A DNA stretch of 64,000 nt. Origin: Planctomycetota bacterium (lineage in GTDB: Bacteria; Planctomycetota; UBA1135; GCA-002686595). The notes below the pieces were generated by a model that made no database searches, was not told the origin of the DNA, and worked only from the letters and a program-made list of their open reading frames with translations. The stretch is taken from assembly GCA_002683825.1 (NCBI GenBank), contig NYUD01000047.1, positions 22,962 through 86,961 on the forward strand, given 5' to 3'. Shown here one piece after another: positions 8,027 through 16,020 of the stretch (position 1 is the first letter of the stretch; each line of letters begins with the position of its first letter). A program made the translations under genes and the position numbers.

Positions 8027-9307
8027 CTACTCCCCGGAAGTCGGGCGCGCGGGAACCTCGCGCTCGAGGGAGGCGGTGAAGATTCGCCCCCAGTCGCCGG
8101 AATTGAAGGCGTAGTCCAGCATCATGCGCTTGTTCCGGGGCAGGAGTTCTTCGTGGGACGTGCCATTGATCAGGAACTTGACCGGCCTCTCCATGTCCAC
8201 CAGGCTGTCGTTCAGATAGACGATAACCTTGGAGATGTCCTTGGCATCGATCGTCACGGTGTTGGAACTGCGATCGACCTTGGCATCCAGACGGGGCTGG
8301 TCCTCGAGTCCCTTGCTGGTGTCGACCTCAAATCCGTCTACGACCACCCACTGGGTTGCTCGGCTGTGGTCGCAATAGGGAGAGAAAGTGATCTCCTCGG
8401 GATAGCTGTTGCGGACCGTTTCGTCGATGAACGCGGCCACATCGCCGGGGCCCCCCTCGGCCTTCAGCGTGCAATTGTCATAGCCCAGCCTCCTCACTTC
8501 GGCCTCGAAGTCCTTGGCGGCCTGCGCGGGGCTGAGCAAGAGCGTCGGTAGGTTCCGGAAATTGGTCGCATCCATCTGCGGGATCTCTCCTCGTCCGATC
8601 ACACCCGCGAAGAGCTGGGGAAAGGAAGCGGCGGTCGCCGCGGCCGCGACAAAGCCCTTCCCTGAGCCTGCCAGGAAGACCTTGTTCATATCGATTGCGA
8701 AGTGCAGCTTGGCCACTCCGAAGGCCTTCATGACCGACCACACGCCGCTCTCTTTGTCGATGAAGAATTTCTCCCACGAGGAGGTGTCGCTCGGCATGTC
8801 CGCAGTGACGAGGATCGCCTCGTTGAGCAACGCCGCATCGATCCACTGTCCCTCGAGGTGGCTGTCGGCTTCTTCGCCCGCGTCCGGAATGACCAGGACG
8901 AGGGGATAGGGACCCTTCTTGGAGCTGTACTTGGACGGCAGGTGATACGCCGTCTTGATCTTATCGCCGTAGCTGTCGAGCTTGGCGAGCACGACCCGGC
9001 CCGTCTTCGGCCGGCCCGAGTAGGTCGTCTGCTGCGCGTACCAAAGCGCACGCTCCCAGTCTTCCACGCATGCCAGAATAGGGAGCTGTTTCAACTTCTT
9101 CTGGGCCTTGTCGATCGACTGAGAAACCTTGAGGAAGGCCGCTTGGATGCCCTTCTTTTCGGCCTTCGCTTCGTAGTAGGCCGCGATCTTCTTTCCGATC
9201 TTCTTGTGATCGGCGTCTCGCAGCTTCTGTTCGAGTGGGAGGGTCGAAGCGGAGAGTACGATCGCTCCGATGACGAACCAGGAGCGGAAAAGGGCTTTGG
9301 ACTGCAT
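8027..9307 (-). CDS. Exported esterase-like alpha/beta-hydrolase with altered nucleophile motif
   Basis: A 426-residue protein with a signal peptide (MQSKALFRSWFVIGAIVLSAS) and a Lys-rich helical region at about 30-100. A hydrolase-like core begins with PYPLVLVIPDAGEEADSH. The expected nucleophile elbow, G-x-S-x-G after the strand VFLA, reads GSGKG near residue 212, so the catalytic serine position is Gly unless the neighbouring Ser acts instead. The family resembles PHB-depolymerase-like esterases, but this member is probably non-catalytic or divergent. The start at 9307 lies two bases after the upstream stop and opens on the leader. Part of the purM operon. Confidence 0.65.
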   Translation of the reverse strand: MQSKALFRSWFVIGAIVLSASTLPLEQKLRDADHKKIGKKIAAYYEAKAEKKGIQAAFLKVSQSIDKAQKKLKQLPILACVEDWERALWYAQQTTYSGRPKTGRVVLAKLDSYGDKIKTAYHLPSKYSSKKGPYPLVLVIPDAGEEADSHLEGQWIDAALLNEAILVTADMPSDTSSWEKFFIDKESGVWSVMKAFGVAKLHFAIDMNKVFLAGSGKGFVAAAATAASFPQLFAGVIGRGEIPQMDATNFRNLPTLLLSPAQAAKDFEAEVRRLGYDNCTLKAEGGPGDVAAFIDETVRNSYPEEITFSPYCDHSRATQWVVVDGFEVDTSKGLEDQPRLDAKVDRSSNTVTIDAKDISKVIVYLNDSLVDMERPVKFLINGTSHEELLPRNKRMMLDYAFNSGDWGRIFTASLEREVPARPTSGE

Positions 9308-9309
9308 GG

Positions 9310-10212
9310 TCAATCGTCTGACGAGGATATGGCACGGACGCCGACGGGGTCGGCCTTGGGGCGCGGGAGTAGGCTGAGCCCCCAACCGCGCTGGGCCCAG
9401 GCACCCGGCGACGTGCCCAGTATAGAGGCACGGAAACCGGCGCGCGCCGCTCCCCTTCGGCCGGAGACCAGATCGAGTCGGGCGAGCATGAGGGAGGCGT
9501 CCCGCGATCCCATCGCGAGGCCCCGTCCCAGATAGTCACGGGCCCGCGAGTCGTCACCGAATCCGAGGGTATGAATGCCCCGCTGGGCCCAGAGCTCGGC
9601 CGTGGGACGTCCTGCCCCCCGGGCCTGGTCGATCGCTTCGGCCAGCACTTCATCGCAGGCTCTCTCTTCGTTCAGCTGACGTAAGGTCAGGGCGAGGTCC
9701 AGCGCACTCCATTCCGCCCGGGCACGGCGGTGCAGCTCGCGCTGAATGGCGAGTGCTCCCTCTCGAAGCCGCAGGCTGCGGGCCTCCTCGACGGCCGTGT
9801 TCCAGGCGAGTTTGAGTTCCCAGCGCTCCAGGTCCACGGCTTTCCGGAGGCCGGCGGTGACGGCGCGAACACGCCGCGGTCCCGGAGGAAGGCAGATCGC
9901 TGCGTGCCAGCTGGCTCCGGGGGGGTAGGGCCAGGGGTCCAGTTTCCCGAGACGCTCCGCGACGGCTTCGACATCCATGCCGCTCAAAAGGGCCAGGTGC
10001 GCTGAAGCCAGTCGGCTCCAGGGCGTTTCCTCGGGACGGCCAGCGAGGGCCGTTCGAAGCTCCTCGCGCAGCACATCGCGCTCGGAAGGAGGCAAGGGCT
10101 GCTGGGACAGAAGCAGTCCCTGGGCTCGCTCCAGAAAGGGCATCCAGAACTGCTGGGTCTCGTCCTGCTGCCCGCCCAGGAGGCTCCACAGCAGAATCAG
10201 TCGAGCGATCAT
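9310..10212 (-). CDS. TPR-like hypothetical exported protein
   Basis: A 300-residue protein with a short hydrophobic N-terminus (MIARLILLWSLLGG) and then helix-rich sequence with TPR-like character, for example LALTLRQLNEERACDEVLAEA and LWAQRGIHTLGFGDDSRARDY. No catalytic motif is visible. The ATG shares its A with the purM stop (TGATG), so it is translationally coupled to purM and the start is secure. It shares general build with the small TPR-like protein at the end of the same operon. Function unknown. Confidence 0.65.
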   Translation of the reverse strand: MIARLILLWSLLGGQQDETQQFWMPFLERAQGLLLSQQPLPPSERDVLREELRTALAGRPEETPWSRLASAHLALLSGMDVEAVAERLGKLDPWPYPPGASWHAAICLPPGPRRVRAVTAGLRKAVDLERWELKLAWNTAVEEARSLRLREGALAIQRELHRRARAEWSALDLALTLRQLNEERACDEVLAEAIDQARGAGRPTAELWAQRGIHTLGFGDDSRARDYLGRGLAMGSRDASLMLARLDLVSGRRGAARAGFRASILGTSPGAWAQRGWGLSLLPRPKADPVGVRAISSSDD

Positions 10213-11264
10213 CAGCCCTTCTCCGCCCAGCGCACATGGCCGCTGCCCGAGACGGTACGTCCCAGGCGCACGGGCTCCTCGCCGCAATTGCAAAGACTCG
10301 TCTCGACCTCCTCGAGCTCGTCCCCCTCGACAAAAGCCACGATCCCGATCCCCATGTTGAAGGCCCTGTAGGCCTCTTCGTCGGCCAGGCCGCCGGCAGC
10401 GACCAACCAGCGAAAGAGCGCCGGCGGCTCCCACGTGGAACGGTCCACGACCGCATCGACTTCGGCCGGCAGGCAACGGCGCATGTTGTCCCGCAACCCT
10501 CCCCCCGTGATGTGAGCCAGGGCGGCGATGCGCTTGGCTGCGATCAGCGGTCGCAAGGGTTGCAGATAGGAGCGATGCACCTCGAGCAGCGCGTCCACCA
10601 CCGTTTGCCCGCCGAGTTCATCGGGCGTCGCCATCAGCTCCAGACCGAGCCGTTCGAAGAGAATCATGCGTGCCAGGGAGTAGCCGTTGGTGTGCAGCCC
10701 TGAGGACTTCAATCCGATGAGGTGCTGACCGGCGCGCACGCGGCTGCCGTCGAGCAGCTCTTCCCGCCGCACCGCGCCGACCAGGAAGCCCGCGAGCTCC
10801 ACATCGCCGTCGCGGTAAACACCGGGCATCTCGGCCGTCTCGCCTCCCAGAAGGGCGAGTCCATTCGCGCTGCAGGCCGCCGCGCATCCGGAGATGACCT
10901 GGGCCACTTTCTCGGGTTCGAGGCTGCCCATGGCCACGTAGTCCAGAAAGAAGAGCGGTTGGGCCCCCTGTACGAGAACGTCGTTGATGCAATGTTGAAC
11001 GAGATCCCGTCCGACCGTGTCCCACCGATCGGCCTTGCGGGCGACCTCGAGTTTGGTGCCCACGCCGTCCGCCGTAGCCACGAGGATCGCATCGCGGAAG
11101 CCCGCCTTGGCGGGATCGAACAACCCGCCGAAGAGTCCGACGTCCCCGAGTACACCCGGGATGAAGCTCTTTCGAATCGCACCCCGAGCGCGCGCAAGCG
11201 CCTCATCTTGAGCGGCGATGTCGACGCCAGCGTCCTTGTAGGAAAGGGAATCTTCGGAACTCAT
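10212..11264 (-). CDS. purM: Phosphoribosylformylglycinamidine cyclo-ligase (AIR synthetase)
   Basis: A cytoplasmic purine-biosynthesis enzyme that closes the imidazole ring of FGAM to AIR using ATP. Its 350 residues fit the usual length. Family motifs include YKDAGVDI at the N-terminus, DGVGTKL, GGETAEMPGVY, GLHTNGYSLAR, HITGGG and FNMGIG. The start at 11264 (MSSEDSLSYKDAGVDI) places the conserved N-terminus correctly; a longer frame adds a Ser/Pro-rich extension. GAGG lies about 12 bases upstream. Second gene of the operon after the NUDIX gene. purC and purE lie elsewhere in the window (42.6 kb). Confidence 0.95.
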   Translation of the reverse strand: MSSEDSLSYKDAGVDIAAQDEALARARGAIRKSFIPGVLGDVGLFGGLFDPAKAGFRDAILVATADGVGTKLEVARKADRWDTVGRDLVQHCINDVLVQGAQPLFFLDYVAMGSLEPEKVAQVISGCAAACSANGLALLGGETAEMPGVYRDGDVELAGFLVGAVRREELLDGSRVRAGQHLIGLKSSGLHTNGYSLARMILFERLGLELMATPDELGGQTVVDALLEVHRSYLQPLRPLIAAKRIAALAHITGGGLRDNMRRCLPAEVDAVVDRSTWEPPALFRWLVAAGGLADEEAYRAFNMGIGIVAFVEGDELEEVETSLCNCGEEPVRLGRTVSGSGHVRWAEKG

Positions 11265-11289
11265 CGGGGGTCGGACCTCACGGCCGGGG

Positions 11290-11919
11290 TCAGGTGCGCT
11301 CGTCGAGGGTGCGCGAGAGCTGGGAGAGGCGCTGGGCAAAGCCCGTGGCGCCCTGGAGTCGATTCAGGATGCGCTCAGCATTGTCGAAGCCTATGTTGTC
11401 CGGCAACCGGGAAAGGGGGAAGAACCCGGCCTGGCTCTCTTCGCTGCCCGGCCTGGGTTCGCCGCCGGTGGCGCGGCACAGAAAGACGGCCACGTTGCCC
11501 GGCTTGCGAGGGTCGTCCGGGATGAAGAGCAGGTCGAGCAGACCCTCGACCACGCAGTCCACACCGCCTTCCTCGAAGACCTCACGTCGCACGGCTTCCT
11601 CCGGACTCTCATCGATTTCCTGGTACCCGGCGGGTAGCGACCAGGCGCCCAGGAAGGGCTCGATCGCGCGCCGAATCAGGAGCACCTCGCCGGCCTCGTT
11701 GAGGACGACCCCGAGGGAGGCGCTGGCGGGATTCATGAAGGCCACGAATCCGCAGTCCCCACAGCGGCCACGGACACGACCGGAGACCCTCGTGCCGGCG
11801 AGCAACGAGCCGCAGAGGGGGCAATATCGGGCCTTTTGATGCAATGCGCTCCGGCAGCGGGGAAACACGAATCCGCGAGCCCCACCGAACCCACAGAGCG
11901 GGTCCGGGGAGCGACGCAT
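11290..11919 (-). CDS. NUDIX hydrolase with N-terminal zinc ribbon
   Basis: A 209-residue protein. Two Cys pairs (CPLCGSLL, CGDCGF) form a likely zinc ribbon, followed by a NUDIX fold. The NUDIX box starts at GYQEIDESPEEAVRREVFEE and keeps all GX5EX7REUXEE positions. The family hydrolyses nucleoside diphosphates linked to another group; the Zn ribbon plus NUDIX arrangement is seen in NudC-like and ADP-ribose pyrophosphatase-like enzymes, and the substrate cannot be read from sequence. The ATG at 11919 is preceded by AAGGGA at suitable distance; a TTG two codons earlier is less likely. Divergent from dxr, first in the purM operon. Confidence 0.85.
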   Translation of the reverse strand: MRRSPDPLCGFGGARGFVFPRCRSALHQKARYCPLCGSLLAGTRVSGRVRGRCGDCGFVAFMNPASASLGVVLNEAGEVLLIRRAIEPFLGAWSLPAGYQEIDESPEEAVRREVFEEGGVDCVVEGLLDLLFIPDDPRKPGNVAVFLCRATGGEPRPGSEESQAGFFPLSRLPDNIGFDNAERILNRLQGATGFAQRLSQLSRTLDERT

Positions 11920-12017
11920 GCCCAAGTCTTTCCCTTGGGAAGTCCGCTTGACCTAAACTAGGCTATGGCGTTCCCGAGGGCAATCGCGGCCGACTTCGAA
12001 GGGGCGTCGACACGCAG

Positions 12018-13220
12018 ATGAAAGAGATCGCCCTCCTGGGGAGTACCGGTTCCATCGGGACCCAGACGCTCGACATCGTGCGTAGCAGCGCGGGTTCCCT
12101 CGGGGTGACCGCCCTGTGCGCGGGCCGCTCGTGGGAGCGGCTCCTGGAACAGGTACGCGAGTTCCAGCCGCGTGTGGTGGGCCTGGCGGACCCAGAGGCG
12201 GCCGCAAGGCTGCGCGATGAGTTGCCGCCCGGCACGGCTCTGGTCGAGGGCCCCCAGGCCGCGGTCGAGATCGCCACGGAAGCGGCCTACGACATCGCCG
12301 TGCATGGCATCGTCGGCGCCGCAGGTGTCTTGCCCTCGTTCGGTGTCCTGAGCAGCGGGCGTACCCTGGCCCTGGCGAACAAGGAATCCCTGGTCGTCGC
12401 CGGCGAGCCCTTGATGGAGCTTGCTCGCGCAAACAGCGCCCTGATTCTCCCTGTCGATTCCGAACATTGTGCTCTCTTTCAATGCCTGGGCGATGAGGAT
12501 GTCGGACGCGTCCGACGGGTCCTCTTGACGGCCAGTGGCGGTGCCTTCCGCGACCTGCCCCCGGAGCAACTCGAACGGGCCACACCGGAGATGGCGTTGC
12601 GTCACCCGAACTGGGACATGGGGCCACGGATCACCGTGGGGTCGGCCACCCTCATGAACAAGGCCTTCGAGGTGATCGAGACCCACCACCTCTTCGGGCT
12701 GGAACCGGAGCGCATCGAAGTCGTTCTTCACCGCCAGTCGGTGTGCCATTCGATGGTCGAGTTCTACGACGGATCGGTCCTTGCCCAGCTGAGCCCTCCG
12801 GACATGCGCGGCCCCATCCACTTCGCCCTGCACTGGCCCCATCGCGCGCCGGCGGCCTTGAAAGGCTTCGACCTCGAGCATTTCAAGAATCTCACCTTCG
12901 AAGAGGTAAACCGGGAACGTTTTCCCGCCCTGGAGCTGGGCTACGATGCGGTGCGTCTGGGGGGGACGGCAGGGGCCTCACTGAACGCCGCCGACGAGGT
13001 CGGTGTAGAAGCCTTCCTGGAAGGACGCATAGGGTTTCAGGAAATGGCCCAGCTGAGCCGAAGCGTACTGGAAAAATGCTCCGCACCTCTGGCCCCGAAC
13101 TCCGGAGCCGAGGCGATCGCCGAGCTTCTCTCCGCGGATGTCGCCGCTCGCTCGCTCGCCCGCAAAGAAGTTGCCCGGCGGCAGCAATCCGGCGTTCGTT
13201 TTCGGCAGGCCCGGCCCTAA
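12018..13220 (+). CDS. dxr: 1-deoxy-D-xylulose-5-phosphate reductoisomerase
   Basis: Second step of the MEP isoprenoid pathway: DXP to MEP with NADPH. At 400 residues it has the usual length. The NADPH-binding GSTGSIG is at 9-15. Conserved segments include LANKESLVVAG, LPVDSEHCALFQCL (metal and substrate binding), LTASGGAFRD, HPNWDMGPRITVGSATLMNK and the flexible-loop region LHRQSVCHSMVE. It starts 98 bases after the divergent NUDIX gene. rseP follows 38 bases downstream, a pairing common in bacteria, although uppS and cdsA are absent here. Confidence 0.97.
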   Translation: MKEIALLGSTGSIGTQTLDIVRSSAGSLGVTALCAGRSWERLLEQVREFQPRVVGLADPEAAARLRDELPPGTALVEGPQAAVEIATEAAYDIAVHGIVGAAGVLPSFGVLSSGRTLALANKESLVVAGEPLMELARANSALILPVDSEHCALFQCLGDEDVGRVRRVLLTASGGAFRDLPPEQLERATPEMALRHPNWDMGPRITVGSATLMNKAFEVIETHHLFGLEPERIEVVLHRQSVCHSMVEFYDGSVLAQLSPPDMRGPIHFALHWPHRAPAALKGFDLEHFKNLTFEEVNRERFPALELGYDAVRLGGTAGASLNAADEVGVEAFLEGRIGFQEMAQLSRSVLEKCSAPLAPNSGAEAIAELLSADVAARSLARKEVARRQQSGVRFRQARP

Positions 13221-13258
13221 GAGACATCTCCCCCGCGCACCGCATCCTCGACCCCCCC

Positions 13259-15094
13259 ATGGAAGTCATCTCCGAGATTCTGAAGGTTCTGCAGGTCGTT
13301 TTCGGCATCGGACTGGTGATTTTTATTCACGAGATGGGCCACTTCATCGCCGCCCGCCTTTGCGGCGTGCGCGTGGAGACCTTCAGTCTCGGGTTCGGGC
13401 CGAAGCTCTTCGGTTGGAGGAGAGGCGATACCCTCTATCAGGTCGCGGCCGTTCCCCTGGGCGGCTACTGCCGCATGGCCGGCGAGGAAAATCGCGAGAC
13501 GGGGCGTCCCCCCGCGGCGGACGAGCTTCCCTCGAAACCCGTCGGCCAGCGGTTCTTCATCTACTCCGGCGGCGTCATGATGAACGTCGTCTTTGCCCTG
13601 GTCGTCTTCCCGATCATCTTCTGGATCGGGGTTCCCTTCGTTCGCCCCACCGTTCACGTTCTCGAGGGCGGGGCCGCATGGGAGGCGCGCGTGCCCGATC
13701 ATTCCGAGATCCTCGAGGTCAACGGACTGCAGATCCACGATTTCGGAGACATCTTCACGGAGGTCGCTCTCGGCGGTCGAGAAGCGATCCTTCTGACGCT
13801 GCTCGCCCCCGAAGAGACGACACCGCGTCAGATCGCGGTGCCCTCACAGCGCGATTCGGGCAAGGGTTTCCGAAGCATCGACGTGGTTCCGGATTGTGCA
13901 CGGGACGAGGCCGGTCGTCCGATCCTGCAGATCCTGCCCGACTCCCCCGCCGCTCGGGCCGGCCTGGTGAGTGGAGAGGCGTTGGTCGAGGTCGTCGGTG
14001 GGCCCCTCCAGCTGGACCCCAGCCGACAGCTCGAGCTCCATTTCAGCACGCGTAAGGCGCTCGAGGTGCGCGTCGAGGACGCCTCCGGAATCGAGCGGCT
14101 CGTGCGGATCGAACCCGAGATGACCGGGACTTCAGGCATTCGTATGGTCGGCATCGGGCCCAAGCGCAACATCGTCCGGGGGCTTCGCGATTCCGCGGAC
14201 ACGCGCGCCCTGGGTATCTACGAGGGCGATGAAATTCTATCGGTCGGTGGGCGGCCCATCTCGGTCGCGGGGGACCTGGCCACGGCCCTGGCGGCAGGCG
14301 AAGGCGAGATTCTCTTCGAGCTCTCGCGTGGCGAACGAACCCTCCAGGCAGTGCTTCCCCCGCTCAGCTTCGAGCGCAAGTTCGCCCTGGTTCGCGACCT
14401 CTCCCTCGGTATCAACGCGACGATGATCGTGCCACAGCCGGGCGGCCCAGCCGCCCGGGCCGGAATGCTCGATGAAGATCGCATCCTGAGGATCGACGGA
14501 GAAGCCATGGAGGACTGGGACGACATCCAGCGGCGGGTGCTCCAGGCCGGCAAGGAGGAACGTGCCGCTGTTTTCGAGCTGGCGCGGATCGGTCCCGAGG
14601 GTGAATCGAGACTGACCCTCTCGGTCGCCCCCCAGGAGCACTTCGTCCCCTTCTACGGCCTCAAGCCCAGGGTGGACCAGTACCTCTACCGCTCCTCGAG
14701 CTTCGCCGGCGCCATCCGCTTCGGTGTCCGCTCGTCGTGGAACATCATGCGCCAGTCCTGGTTGATGCTGCAGCGCATGCTGTTCAATGAGGTCTCTCCC
14801 AAGAACGTCGGCGGGATCATCACCATCGGAGCCGTGTCCTATCACGTGGCGGACACGGGCTGGACCAAGCTCTTGTTCTTCCTGTGCCTGCTCAGCATCA
14901 ACCTGGCGTTCATCAACGTCCTTCCGATTCCCGTCCTGGATGGAGGCCATCTGGCCTTCCTGATCGTCGAGAAAATCAAGGGTACGCCCGTTTCGCGACG
15001 GACCCTGGAGTACAGCCAGATGGTCGGTGTCGTCCTGCTCTTGAGCTTGATGGTCTATGTGACCTACAACGACCTGGTGCGCTGGGTCTTCTGA
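13259..15094 (+). CDS. rseP: RseP-type site-2 zinc protease with four PDZ-like modules
   Basis: An intramembrane metalloprotease of family M50. The HEMGH zinc motif is at 24-28 in the first membrane helix, and the third ligand motif VLDGGH is near 558-563. At 611 residues it is clearly longer than the usual 420-450. The extra length is periplasmic. PDZ-like cores occur near 130-185 (GGAAWEARVPDHSEILEVNG), 220-285 (PDSPAARAGL), 300-365 (ALGIYEGDEILSVGG) and 385-450 (GGPAARAGMLDEDRILRIDG). The start ATG at 13259 fits the conserved N-terminus. Family members cleave anti-sigma factors or signal-peptide remnants; a possible client is the anti-sigma-like protein at 21277-22302. Its stop overlaps the next start (TGATG). 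Confidence 0.93.
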   Translation: MEVISEILKVLQVVFGIGLVIFIHEMGHFIAARLCGVRVETFSLGFGPKLFGWRRGDTLYQVAAVPLGGYCRMAGEENRETGRPPAADELPSKPVGQRFFIYSGGVMMNVVFALVVFPIIFWIGVPFVRPTVHVLEGGAAWEARVPDHSEILEVNGLQIHDFGDIFTEVALGGREAILLTLLAPEETTPRQIAVPSQRDSGKGFRSIDVVPDCARDEAGRPILQILPDSPAARAGLVSGEALVEVVGGPLQLDPSRQLELHFSTRKALEVRVEDASGIERLVRIEPEMTGTSGIRMVGIGPKRNIVRGLRDSADTRALGIYEGDEILSVGGRPISVAGDLATALAAGEGEILFELSRGERTLQAVLPPLSFERKFALVRDLSLGINATMIVPQPGGPAARAGMLDEDRILRIDGEAMEDWDDIQRRVLQAGKEERAAVFELARIGPEGESRLTLSVAPQEHFVPFYGLKPRVDQYLYRSSSFAGAIRFGVRSSWNIMRQSWLMLQRMLFNEVSPKNVGGIITIGAVSYHVADTGWTKLLFFLCLLSINLAFINVLPIPVLDGGHLAFLIVEKIKGTPVSRRTLEYSQMVGVVLLLSLMVYVTYNDLVRWVF

Positions 15095-16020
15095 TGTTGG
15101 CGCTGGGACGCCTCCTGCGGCTCTCCCTGGCACCCTCGGCGGCCGCGGACGCAGCGGTGGGGGTTCTACTGGGGAGCTCAGGCTGGCCCTCGGGCGGCGC
15201 TCCATGGCTTCAGATCGCGGGTGCGCTCGGTGTCTACCACGGCGGCATGGCACTCAACGACTGGGCAGATCGCCGACACGATGGAGCCACCCGTCCCGAG
15301 CGCCCGATCCCCTCCGGACAGATCCCTGCGGGAGCAGCTCTTTTCCTGGGGCTGGCTCTGACCCTGACGGGACCGCTCCTCGCCTATCTCGCCGTTCCGC
15401 TCGCAGGCCAGGTTCTCGGCCTGGTGGCCCTGGTCTCGCTCGCCTACAACCTGGGTTTGCGCGGTAGCTTCATCGGGCCGTTTCTCCTGGGGACCTGCCG
15501 CGCAGCCAACCTGTCCGCAGGTGTGCTTTGCGGGCGCGGCCTCTCTCCCGATCCGACGGCGGGAGTGGCGCTCTGGTTGGTGCTCGTGGCCGCCGGGTAC
15601 GGGCTGTACGTCTTTCTTCTCTCCTGCCTCGCGCGCTACGAGGACCTGGAAGCCGGCCCCCTCCCCGGGGCGGGCTCCCCGTTTCATCCCCGCAAGCTGC
15701 TCGCCCTCGCCGCGTGTGTGCTGGCGCTCCTGCCCTTGTTGCGCGCCCTGGATGGGTCGGCCCCCCGCGCGTGGATCGCGGCCGGGTGCGGGCTGGCTGT
15801 CATCGGGGCGAGTGGTCTCCTCCGTCGGGTCCGGGCGATCGACGACTGGAATCCCTCGGCCATCCTGGGAGCGATGGGCATGGGACTGCGGCGCCTGCTC
15901 GTCGTCACCGGTTCCCTCGCGCTGACCCAGGGAGGGACGATCGGCGTCGGCGTCGCCGCCTGCGTGCTCTGCGGCTATCCGGTGAGCTACGCCCTGCGAC
16001 GCGTCTTTCCGCCCTCCTAG
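15094..16020 (+). CDS. UbiA-family prenyltransferase
   Basis: A 308-residue polytopic membrane protein with about eight or nine hydrophobic helices. The first Asp motif NDWADRRHD (NDxxDxxxD) is followed by RPERPIPSG, typical of UbiA enzymes that bind polyprenyl diphosphate through Mg. The usual second DxxxD motif is not obvious; the matching loop reads SCLARYEDLEAG. It could be an EboC-like or other specialised member, and the acceptor substrate is unknown. It is translationally coupled to rseP and lies in the dxr operon, so isoprenoid supply and use are linked. The stop shares CTAG with the convergent cca gene. Confidence 0.8.
   Translation: MLALGRLLRLSLAPSAAADAAVGVLLGSSGWPSGGAPWLQIAGALGVYHGGMALNDWADRRHDGATRPERPIPSGQIPAGAALFLGLALTLTGPLLAYLAVPLAGQVLGLVALVSLAYNLGLRGSFIGPFLLGTCRAANLSAGVLCGRGLSPDPTAGVALWLVLVAAGYGLYVFLLSCLARYEDLEAGPLPGAGSPFHPRKLLALAACVLALLPLLRALDGSAPRAWIAAGCGLAVIGASGLLRRVRAIDDWNPSAILGAMGMGLRRLLVVTGSLALTQGGTIGVGVAACVLCGYPVSYALRRVFPPS

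Noticed and set aside
11949..11968. TTGACC with a nearby TATGG as a promoter of dxr
   Set aside because: The spacer is about 9 bases instead of 17.
15131..15145. TGGCAC sequence as a sigma-54 promoter
   Set aside because: It is inside the UbiA-type gene and lacks TTGC at the right spacing.
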